Shown here: positions 55,631 to 64,000 of the stretch, piece after piece
How the letters are laid out: each line of letters begins with the position of its first letter
How positions within the stretch are numbered: position 1 is the first letter of the stretch
DNA from: Smallanthus sonchifolius
Taxonomy: Eukaryota > Streptophyta > Magnoliopsida > Asterales > Asteraceae
Reading direction: 5' to 3'
Assembly (NCBI GenBank): GCA_023525975.1
Contig: CM042032.1
Coordinates: forward strand, 17,986,001-18,050,000
Length of the DNA stretch: 64,000 nt
Program-made: the position numbers and the translations under genes
Notes under the pieces: generated by a model
Database searches by the model: none
Told to the model about the DNA's origin: nothing
Seen by the model: only the letters and a program-made list of their open reading frames with translations

Positions 55631-56888
55631 ATTTCTACTAGAAAGGATGTTAAACAAATTACATGCTATTAAGCTTGAATTTACATGTTTACGTTCGAGT
55701 GTTTCTTTGAAATTAGCATAAAAGGAACACATTATAAAAAGACACATTTTAGTAGCATGCGCTATCCTTGATGTCTTTATGGTTTGGGAAACAATATAAC
55801 AAGACGAAGGAGAACTCGAAGACGCCCGAGACAAGAGCATGTCGTTAAAGCAAATTGGGCGGGCATGCTTTGATCGTGTCTCCGACTCTCCGAGGCACAA
55901 TTGAATACAGATTTCATGAACGCGAGGGGCAGGACACCACCAGATTAAAGTGAAAATATACTAGAATTAAAGAAAACTAGGAAGCAATGCCCGCGCTGGC
56001 TCTTTTTTGTTATATAAACATCAAGACAACTGCGGATACACTTACAAACGGCCGAAATAAAGCTAGGTAACATTTATATTTACCACCACAGACATAAGCT
56101 TTGAACAGTCTAGTGAATTTTCTGCATTTTTACCTGTGGGTAGCCTCCAGTCAGCAAAGTAAAGCAAAAATTTTTGGGTTCATCAATCTACAAAATGTTA
56201 ATGTACTTCATATTACTGTTTAGGATTCATGCATTTTTCCGTAGTTTTACCTGTGGAGTTTGCAGGTTCATTCAGCATAGCTTGCAAAAAGTCTTCAGGC
56301 ATATTAATCTGTAAAATGTAAATGTAATTCATGTTATTGTTGGTATGGGTTCTGCACCGGTTAGAGCCTCTTTTTCAAATGTTTGATATACTTGTCATAA
56401 CATGTAAACCAGCCCAACAATGTTTGAAAGTTGGCATCATGATTTCTTTATAAAACCTTTCTTTGGTAAGCGTACTAGCTCAAAACGTTTAAAACATTTA
56501 AAACCAGAGCCTTTTGGAGATTACATAATCTTTATCATAGCATGTACGCCAGTCCAAAACATTAAAACATGTATAAGTGAGCATCATAGAACTCACCTCT
56601 AGTTTTTCATTTTTTCTGCAATATCTTTACGTTAATAATGGCACAACACGTGACTCAAGGTACTAGGTCGTTACCACATTACTCGGATAAGCAAACCTAT
56701 CTTAATGGAAAGAACCGAACTATAAAGACTAGTCAGAATCTTACCTCGATACTATCTACTGCTCGTTGTTGTCGAATTTTGGAGAACCTGACTTCTCGCA
56801 CGTAAACTGAAGCTTGGAACTTGATCACGGAACTTGTGTGTGTAATGTGTGTTTCTTTTGATACACAAACTGAAGAGCTCGGACTTTC

Positions 56889-56896
56889 TATTTATA
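56889..56896 (-). promoter_or_regulatory. TATA box in the reverse LTR-like unit
   Basis: Minus-strand TATAAATA in GTCTATAAATAGAAAG, downstream of the CGGTCCGC palindrome cluster and followed by an AC-rich leader. Confidence 0.6.
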
Positions 56897-56904
56897 GACC
56901 AATA

Positions 56905-57152
56905 TGGCACCGGTAGCGGACCCTTAAGGAGGTGGGTAACGGTCCGCTACTGCCTCCAGCGTCTGGATAAGATGTGTGGGCGGTACTTTGCGGACCGTAA
57001 AGCTTAAGGATAGCGGTTCGCTATCCTGTTGCAGCATGGCGGACCGTTATCGTCCTAGTCACGGTCCGCTATAGGGTTTGAGTCACCCGTTAGTCAGCTG
57101 ACACGTGCCTCTTCATCATTACTTCCTTCCTGAGCAAGTAGCGGTCCGCTAG
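56905..57152. repeat. Dispersed CGGTCCGCTA palindrome cluster
   Basis: At least seven copies of (TA)GCGGACCG/CGGTCCGC(TA) occur in 250 bp in both orientations. Two are full hairpins: GGATAGCG-GTT-CGCTATCC at 57008-57026 and TAGCGG-T-CCGCTA at 57139-57151. Spacing is irregular. Confidence 0.8.
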
Positions 57153-57267
57153 AGAACCGTTAATAGTCGATTTCCTCAATTTTTTTCATTTTTGGTCCTT
57201 GGTCTTTGGGCTATTGACGGATCTAATCCTTGGGAGTATTTGGACTTATAAAAATAGGGCTGTTACA

Positions 57268-58012
57268 CAATACTTGCACCAAAAAATGAATCCGTTCAAG
57301 AAATTAATGATCGTTTGCTATCAATATTTCTTGGAGATGAAAAGGAACACCTTAGCTCAGATAATATTTGTTAGACATAAATTTTGAATGATACGTTATT
57401 TTGAATGATACGTTACAAGAAAATATATACTCACCTGATGTTCTAAATAGATTTAAAGTATCAGGTTTGTCAAATCATAGATTAGTAAGAAATATTACTA
57501 AAGGTGGGTTTTTCAGTAATGTTACTAAGAAATATTGACCAGAAAAGTGGTTTGATGTATTGGAACTAGATTATAAGTCATATCACTTCGTAATCGTGTC
57601 ATAGAAGCGGAGATCATATCTGGATCTATTATTGGAACTCACACTTTTATTTCAAGAATTAATTTGATACCATCGGACAAAATGATTCATTTCAAATTGC
57701 AAAGAAGGCAATTTCCAATATCTGTATGTTTTGCAGTGACAATTAATAAAAGCCAAGGGCAGTCACTATCGAATGTTAGTTTGTTTTTTATACAATCAAT
57801 TTTCACACATGATCAATTGTATGTGGCACTATCCAGAGTTAAAAGTAGAGAATGAGTAAAACTAGTAATCTTATATACAGATGGTAAAATTACAAATAAA
57901 ACATCAAATGTTGTACACAAAGAAATATTTAGAGACTTATGAATTATGTACACTTTTTCATTTTACATTGTTTTCTATATTTAACCCGTGTAATACATGG
58001 GTAACTAACCCG
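57268..58012 (+). pseudogene. C-terminal end of a Helitron RepHel (PIF1-like helicase), decayed
   Basis: Reading from 57270 across frame changes gives LAPKNESVQEINDRLL, then IPSDKMIHFKLQRRQFPIS, AVTINKSQGQSLSNVSL and HDQLYVALSRVKSRE (57664-57855). These are the last motifs of the PIF1-type helicase of plant Helitrons. Stops and indels are frequent. A terminal-type stem CCCGTGTAATACATGGG follows at 57984-58000; the final CTRRT is not clear (CTAACCCGT). The upstream Rep and helicase parts are missing, cut off by the unit ending at 57267. Confidence 0.82.
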
Positions 58013-58034
58013 TATCAATCATTACGTCTAGCCC

Positions 58035-58388
58035 CTTAGCTGGGTGTGACAACTTAATTTCTCAATAGGCTCCGCAAGCATGTTGAAAATCGACCGAGAG
58101 TCGCTACACCGACCAGAACACTTAGTAGAGGTCCTGTATCAATTACGTCCATTCCTCTCATCAGACCATCTTTAGCACTCATAGTTACGACTCTAACTCA
58201 ATTATTTCCTAATAATTGTTTACATCATAAGTCACATTAATTGGTTGACCAACAGTATCTCGACCCTTAACTACTAATGCCTTATAAATATCAGACATTT
58301 TTCTAGTAGCTGACCAATGATTTGGGTGATACACATGTTCTTTTTATCAAGCGTAGTAACCACAGAACTAGAAGTAGTCTAATATAAT
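58035..58388 (-). pseudogene. atpB: Plastid atpB 5' part in nuclear DNA (NUPT)
   Basis: On the minus strand the reading gives TTSSSVVTTLDKKN and TQIIGQLL, then IYKALVVKGRDTVGQPINV, further QQLLGNN-like and DVIDTG segments, and an end near LGRF. This is the start of the chloroplast ATP synthase beta subunit. Several frame shifts, stops and a deletion of about 20 bp are present, so it is an old, dead copy. It stands in plastid order and orientation, divergent from rbcL. Confidence 0.88.
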
Positions 58389-58730
58389 AATAAAGTAAAA
58401 AATATATATTTTTTACGAAAAATTTCACACTCAAACTAAATGTGCGATGACAAGTTGATCAATTAATTTAATAAGAAATGGGGGTTAGCACACAATTTTG
58501 TTAGTCCATCCAATTTAATTGTTTACTTATGCAATTTTAATTAGTGAATTTTCAAGTTCAATCAAACCGTTTTCAAAATATCAAGTAGATAAATAAGAAT
58601 GCTGAGAAAATCTTTCATTTGTTTTCCAGTACAGACAATGTCATCTATATTGTCTATGGAATTTGAACCATAACTTTATTTACAATTCAATATTTTATTT
58701 ATCAACACCACTTCTTATTTCTATTGATTT
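58389..58730. other. Plastid atpB-rbcL intergenic spacer, shortened
   Basis: Lies between the divergent atpB and rbcL pieces as in chloroplast DNA but is shorter than I expect for a plastid spacer. A/T-rich, no ORF. Confidence 0.7.
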
Positions 58731-59035
58731 ATGTCTAAATCAAGTATTTGCTTAAAAGTTGGTGTTAAAGATTATATATTGACTTATTATACCCCTGAAT
58801 ATAAAAGAAAGGATACTGATAACTTGGCAGTATTTCGAGTAATTCCTCAACTTGGAGTGTCGCCTAAAGAAGCAGGGCCGTTGTAGCTCTCGAATCTTCT
58901 ACTGGTACGGGGACAAATGTATGGACCGATGGACTTACGAGCCTTGATTGTTACAAAGGCCAATGCTATGGAATCGAACATGTTCCTAAAGAAGACAATC
59001 AATATGTTTCTTATGTATCTTACCCACTAGATCTT
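58731..59035 (+). pseudogene. rbcL: Plastid rbcL 5' part in nuclear DNA (NUPT)
   Basis: From ATG 58731 the reading gives VGVKDYILTYYTPEY, FRVIPQLGVSPKEAG, a one-base loss in the GAA region, ESSTGTGTNVWTDGLTSL, YKGQCYGIE and SYPLDL. This is the N-terminal quarter of the Rubisco large subunit with many substitutions. It ends abruptly at 59035 where element E begins with TGTAACATCC. Confidence 0.92.
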
Positions 59036-59155
59036 TGTAACATCCTATAAATAGTAAATAAGTAATTAATAATACGATAGAGATTTAAACGTCATAAAAC
59101 GAAATAAGAACGGATGGGCTTGGGCTCGGCTCCAACGGGCCGATGGAAGCCCAGG

Positions 59156-59162
59156 TATATAA
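59156..59162 (+). promoter_or_regulatory. TATA box of the LTR of element E
   Basis: CCAGGTATATAAGGGGCAAG; start of transcription expected near 59190. Confidence 0.65.
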
Positions 59163-59515
59163 GGGGCAAGGCAGCCCACTTTCTCCACTTCACCTTCATT
59201 TCACCATCCTAGAGAGAGAAAGGAGAGCTCGGGCCTAAAGAGAGAAAGTCGACGGATCGACACGAGATTGAAGGAGCACGTTACAGCTGAGCTCGTGAGC
59301 AAAACCTCCGAATCAAAGTTCCAATCTAGGTAACGATTCAACCATAATCTTGGGTTCTAGCTAAATAGGAGACGTTTTATGGATGAAACCTTATAATAAG
59401 CCTAGAACTAGCAACTAGAATAAAAACAGCACGTTTTGATCAAAGAAAATTATAAGATTGGCATGATCGGGTTAGCATGCAAGAATTTCGGATTTTTGGT
59501 CCAGGAACCAGGTAT

Positions 59516-59670
59516 TGCGTACTTACCAAGTGCGCAAGAAGGACTTCCTGCGTACTTACCAAGTACGCAGGAGGAAGATCCTGCGTACTTACCAAGTGCG
59601 CAAGAAGTATTCTCTGCGCACTTGTCAAGTGCGCATGAGTATGGTCCTGCGCACTTAGCAAGTGCGTAGG
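59516..59670 (+). repeat. 33-bp tandem palindromic repeat, five units
   Basis: TGCG starts at 59516, 59549, 59582, 59615 and 59648, a strict 33-bp period. The second unit is a perfect stem, CCTGCGTACTT and AAGTACGCAGG around ACC; others vary between GTAC and GCAC but keep pairing partners in most cases. Because 33 is divisible by three, both strands stay open as an 11-residue repeat (minus 59661-59440; plus 59436-59669). Confidence 0.9.
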
Positions 59671-60931
59671 CAGCAGACAGCAGGCAGCAGGCCGGTTAAG
59701 TAAAGTCAGTAAGTTTAGAATGATTTAACCATTAGAGTCGGGGTTGATTCTAATGTGTATTTAACTACCTAATCCATATCGGAAGTGACATTGTTGGACC
59801 TTTGTTTAGGACAATCTAGAGAAGCTTATCAGGTGAGTTCTATGTGCCCCCTTCTATGTTATGTGCAAACCTTATTAAATGTTTTGGGGCTGAAATGTAT
59901 ACACTAAATGAATAAATGATATGAATGTTAATGTGATCATACGTGATGTATTAATATATATTTTATATATATATAAGAGAATCAATTATGAACAAGGAAT
60001 GAAACGTATGTTTACAAAGAATGAAGGAAAGAATGGCATAACGTAAATAAACGAAATCTTGCCTTATAATTATTTATATTGCATGTTATGAATGTATGTA
60101 TACATTATGGACGAAAACGAAGCTAACGGCTACTTCTGTAGACGGACGACCACGTGACTATTTTGCAACCGGGAAAGATACGTCCTTCGCAAGCTAGGAC
60201 GTACAAAAAGCATAAAAGGGCGGTCGAAGTAAATGCTAAAATAGTATAACAGTTGCATAAACAATAGTTCGCGTGGGAAACGGATGCCTTAGGGCAGACG
60301 GGCGAATATGACGGACTACGACGGTAGGACGGGTAAGAAGGACGGCCGAAGGTTGGCCGGACCAAAGTTAAGGCGGACGGTTTCTAGGACCGGACGAGTA
60401 AAAGGGCTACGACGGTAGCTCAAGGGTGTATGTCTTTGTGATATACGTACCGTAAGTTGGGTTGATCACCCATATGTGTATGACCAATGAAAGTTAAGGA
60501 AAGAAAAGGTGAATACATATCTATGTAATCACATAAGAATGAAGAAAGAAAAGTAAAAGCTATGAATACGTATTTGTAGAAATGTATGTATATAATTATG
60601 TATACTTATAAAGAAAAGAATAATCATACTTAATAGTTTTAAACTAGAACTCACCAGCGTTAGCTGACTTTTAGTATACATTTCAGGTACAGAAAGGAAG
60701 GGTCGTGCGAAGGCGTGAAGGTTACCCGGCACAAGACTGACATCCCATATTTATATATGTTAAGACAAATGTTATGTACTTAATTTTAAAAGACTTCCGC
60801 TGTTATGTCATGTCATGTTACGTTATGTAATGAATGAATTCGAATGTTTTAAATTTAAGCTCAGTGATTATGACTATGTTTATGAGTAAATCCAACAAGT
60901 GAAGTCACCCGAGAAAAGGGGCCTTACAATT

Positions 60932-60942
60932 TGGTATCAGAG
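60932..60942 (+). other. Primer-binding site of element E
   Basis: TGGTATCAGAG three bases after the LTR end TTACA; complementary to initiator tRNA-Met. The twelfth base differs from the usual C. Confidence 0.88.
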
Positions 60943-61284
60943 AAATAGTTTGAGAGATTCAGACATCCCTTAATGTCTGGACTCAAACTGATTATGGGAC
61001 CAACGCACGGATGTCAGTCATGGGTAACCAATGCCAACGCTAGCACGGTAAGTAAGTACTAGAGTTAATACACTTGGATAAGAATAGATACCTTAACTTA
61101 GAACAAATAGATGTCAACATCACAACCGATTTGAAGAGTTTTGAACCCGAAAAGCAATGTAAATTAGTAATCACAAACCGGTCACTGTAATTAAAAATTT
61201 ACCTTGCTTGCACTGTTCCAAACTATGATCTGAAGAAAATGACATTGATGTATTCCCTTTCTGACCATCAGGAGACTAAGAACT

Positions 61285-62027
61285 ATGGCTGGAGGAGGAA
61301 GAACAGGACGTCGAGGCGGTCGCACTGGCCGAGTCGGTAGGCCTCCACTGAATCCAAGACATCAAGAAGAAGAGGATGTGCACACGGAAAACACAGAAAG
61401 CGTGCACCAAACTAATGTCACCCCAACTGGGGGCGACCATCAAGGGTCTCTATAGTTAGAACCCGAGGTCAGAGATGCTATTGCCCGTGAGGTCGTGCTC
61501 ACTTTAAAGAATGTGTTGCCTGACTTGTTGTCTGAAGCCTTAAAGAAAATCAAGGAAGACGACGAAGGTAACCACGAGGAAAAAGTATATGACAGCGACG
61601 GGGATGAAATAAAGATGGGATCAAGCAATAGGGGGTGCACTTATAAAGGTTTCAAGGACGGAGACCCACCCAAATTTGACGGGAAAAAGGACTCGGTGGC
61701 CACCCTCGAGTGGGTCGAGAGGATGAACGCCGTCATCAACATCAGCGAGTGTCGACCAGACCAAGCTGTTAAGTACGTTGCTCATTCTTTCACCAACGAA
61801 GCACTAAGTTGGTGGAGGAACATTCAAAGAACTAAGTCACCCAATGATATCAACAAGATGACGTGGGAAGACTTGAAAAAGCTCATAATTCAAAAGTTCT
61901 GCCCACAGAATGAGATCGATCGTGTGGAGAACGAGTTCCTGAACTTCAAGGCTGGCAACAAGACTCATCGCCAGTATACATCAAGATTCAATGAACTGGC
62001 TCAACTAGTGCCACACCTGGTGGAAAC
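61285..62027 (+). pseudogene. gag of element E, N-terminal part, truncated by LTR F
   Basis: An ATG at 61285 opens a Gly/Arg-rich N-terminus (RTGRRGGRTGRVGR), typical for Tekay gag. A TAG at 61453-61455 interrupts it, and the frame continues through FKDGDPPKFDGKKDSVATLEWVERM, FTNEALSWWRNI and WEDLKKLIIQKFCPQNE, the core of the retrotransposon gag (capsid) domain, to HLVET. There LTR F is inserted. Compared with element A, whose window part starts just after this region, E supplies the missing half of gag from a related family. Confidence 0.85.
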
Positions 62028-64000
62028 TGTGACAACCCTAAGATTAGGGCCAATTCCTTCTAATAGTAAATACACCATAAACATGCTTGACCCATTAACG
62101 GCCCCGTTGTAGGCCCAATAGATGAACTTGATATGTGGATTTTCTTGACGGATCCCGGAGAGATTCGAGATGACATATTATTAATACCTAACGTATACAT
62201 AGTCTTCTGGCGTACGGTTAAATAAATTAACGCATTTGTAGTCATTAACCGACACGCGACACGATCTTTACTTACTAATATTAAATATTAACAATAATTA
62301 TTAATACTCACCCGAATGACTATTTAGAAATATACACGCGAGTTATACGTACTTGAACGTAGGATATAATGGATGCGCGACTGCGACAAATACCGGTGTA
62401 CACCTCAGCGGGTTTTGCTAGATCCGGTATAACTAAATAATATAAACATGTATTTATTTTATATCTATTGTATTAAAATAATATATTAATATTATTTAGT
62501 ACGCCATAACTAATTTCGGAACGCGACACGTCTTACCCGAAGGAAACGCGTGTGAACATGCGGTACGAAACGATATCCGACAATTTTGGAAACAACACAA
62601 TAAAATATATAATTATTTATTGTTATAGTTAATAATACTAGTATTAGTAAATAAGAGAAATTATCGAAGCGCAAATCGATTGTTTGAGCAAACACGTTTG
62701 TCACGCGCGGTGTCAACGCATACCCGACTTGGACAGCAATCGAAACAGGAATTTCTCGAAATAAATATTTAAATTATATTGATTACCGCGTCTTATTATT
62801 GTAAGAATGATAGAAATAAGATACTAAATTATCGGGCATGTCAGAGACTCGAGAAAACACGCGATATGACACTAACCAGTATAATCTACACTGATTTTTA
62901 GCCCATTCTTATTATATATAATTTATTTATTCTTTCATTATCTCTTGAAATATGTGAAATTCTCAAAAATCTAGTAAAAATCTTCTCTTGGAATTACCGA
63001 GATCTTATCATATCTTCCTCCTTGAAAATACCTTTTTGACTTTCTCCCTAAAAGAAAACCGATGCGTACCTGTGCTTCTTGTTCATGTTTCCTTCATTTC
63101 CCTCAACTATCCCCAAAACCAAACAATTAAAACACACACATATGTGTGTATCAGAGAACACGAGAGAGAGGGGGAGGAGCCTCCTCCTCCGACCACCCCT
63201 CATGGCGGCGGCACAACAACAACGTCATCACCTTCACGCAATCCTCTCCTCCTCCGGTGCAAACAATAGTTAAGAGAAAAAGGGAAAATATTAGAGAGAG
63301 AGAGAGAGAGATTACGGGATAGAGAGAAGGGGAGAGCCCTCCTTCGAAGGATTTGGCAGTGGTGATGGCGGGCTGGAGAGGAAGATGGCGGTGACATCGG
63401 GGTGGATGAGCCGTACCAGGCATATTTCCGGAAACCCACCTAGGGCTCTGGCGACGGCGGTGCTGCACAATAGCCGCTTCAGTGGCGGCGAGGGGTGCGT
63501 GAACCACCACGAACAACGACGGCGGCATGTATGGTGGTGTCTTCCCCCTGTTTCTTAATCAATTTTCTAGCAGATTCGACTTTCTACCATGAATTCCGGC
63601 TATCTAAAGTGGTGATTTTGGCTGTAGGGGTAAGTCCCAACTATTATTTTTTTTGATTTTATAACAATAGCACTTGCTAAACTCCGATCTATGGTTGTGT
63701 GCTTTCTGTTGGACTATTTCTTGACTTTTCGACAAAAACCTGACTTCTCGGCGAACCCCTTTCCCTTCAGGTTATGGCGAAGACGGGACATCCCCGGGTT
63801 TCGGACAACAAAAGTCAACCATGGTCAAAGTCGGTCAACGGCAGAAACAACGAGCGGGTTCGCGTACAAGAGGATAGGTATAAACGCGCGCTAAGAATTT
63901 ATAAATAGTTCATATGCATCATATAAAATAATAAAAAAAAATATTACGTGAGATAAAACGAAAGGAAAACCGTTAACACGAGTTTATTAATAATATGAAA
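62028..64000 (+). repeat. LTR of a further Tekay-type element F, runs past the window
   Basis: Begins TGTGACAACCC inside the gag frame of element E, the exact kind of opening seen in LTRs A and C. No end is reached by 64000, so it is longer than 1.97 kb. AG and GA microsatellites lie near 63150-63310. Overlapping ORFs on both strands at 63000-63530 are G/C-rich low complexity with no family match. Confidence 0.7.

Larger units (their letters stand above)
55981..57267 (-). mobile_element. Reverse-strand LTR-like unit with TATA box and spliced-looking leader
   Basis: On the minus strand it starts TGTAACAGCCC (57267), the usual opening of Tekay-type LTRs. It has a palindrome-rich U3 (56905-57152), TATAAATA at 56896-56889 and a leader ending in the donor-like ATCGAG|GTAAGA near 56745. 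Short exon-like pieces with AG/GT borders lie at 56308-56251 and 56187-56134. It cuts into the Helitron helicase at 57268. The left end and any partner LTR were not found, and no element proteins are visible. The left boundary is a guess. Confidence 0.4.
59036..60928 (+). repeat. 5' LTR of element E, 1893 bp
   Basis: Ends TG...CA; TATA box TATATAA at 59156-59162. The five-fold 33-bp palindromic repeat at 59516-59670 lies in the transcribed part. G/C-rich CGGACG and GGACGG motifs are scattered at 60120-60400. Confidence 0.82.
59036..62027 (+). mobile_element. Tekay-like element E: 5' LTR, PBS and start of gag, interrupted at 62028
   Basis: LTR TGTAACATCC...GGCCTTACA (59036-60928) is followed by a tRNA-Met primer site and a leader, then gag. 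It inserted into the plastid-derived rbcL copy. Its gag is in turn cut at 62027 by LTR F. The remaining pol and 3' LTR would lie to the right of F, outside the window. Confidence 0.85.

Noticed and set aside
55466..55900. 144-codon minus-strand ORF
   Set aside because: It crosses a cluster of AACCGGTTT repeats, and composition is unlike a protein domain I know; likely chance.
55976..55980. ACTAG as a minus-strand Helitron terminus near GCGCGGGC
   Set aside because: The expected hairpin is not complete and no 5' end is visible.
59436..59669. 11-residue repeat ORFs on both strands
   Set aside because: Same reason: a 33-bp repeat without stops. Both strands are open, which argues against coding.
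63000..63530. Overlapping G/C-rich ORFs near the window end
   Set aside because: Low complexity driven by GA and GGC runs inside LTR F; both strands open; no motif.
1..64000. CRISPR arrays, operons, ribosome binding sites
   Set aside because: The sequence is plant nuclear DNA; the tandem repeats lack CRISPR-type spacers and no prokaryotic gene organisation is present.

Overview
The window reads as nuclear DNA of a flowering plant. It has intron-rich genes with GT-AG introns, Tekay/Del-type chromoviruses, Copia elements primed by initiator tRNA-Met, Helitrons, SINEs, a LINE tail and a decayed plastid insertion. The Copia env-like proteins resemble those I know from Asteraceae genomes, so a composite is my best guess; this is inference. 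Coordinates are read by eye, and boundaries marked 'about' may be off by tens of bases.

Layout. 1-6599: decayed Tekay chromovirus (A) with its 3' LTR. 7028-13545: reverse-strand element (B) with highly unequal LTRs and perfect target duplication CATAT, splitting an older sequence at 7027/13546. About 14030-17693: Helitron end, reverse Copia remnant, and the 3' end of a forward SIRE-like Copia. 17694-22689: internally deleted Tekay (C) with target duplication GTTCG/GTTTG. 22690-23500: 3' end of an L1-type LINE. 23514-32186: complete, young LTR element (D; two 769-bp LTRs, TSD AATAA) that has gag and a long env-like region but no pol.

34005-46377 (minus) is the main host gene: a 21-exon PH-RhoGAP-coiled-coil protein of the REN1 type, 783 codons, reconstructed with every phase consistent. 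Its introns hold two solo LTRs, a nested small LTR element, two SINEs and a duplicated splice acceptor. Upstream are a palindromic CTCGAG-rich element (46648-47173), two head-to-tail Helitrons (47278-49972) and a Pack-MULE-like long-TIR element carrying an ABCB transporter fragment (50118-51314). 53087-54946 (plus) is the second host gene, an intact protein with two UBA domains and a 5'-UTR intron.

55500-64000 is again repeats: an LTR-like reverse-strand unit, a Helitron helicase end, a plastid atpB-spacer-rbcL insertion (58035-59035), a Tekay-like element (E) with 1893-bp LTR, PBS and gag, and another LTR (F) inserted into that gag at 62028.

Two things stand out: element D, a gag plus env-like unit without pol; and the repeated appearance, in LTRs of unrelated families here, of private tandem arrays of short palindromes (38, 48 and 33 bp periods, and a CGGTCCGC family). 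Tekay LTRs A and C also share a foldable three-way-junction block.
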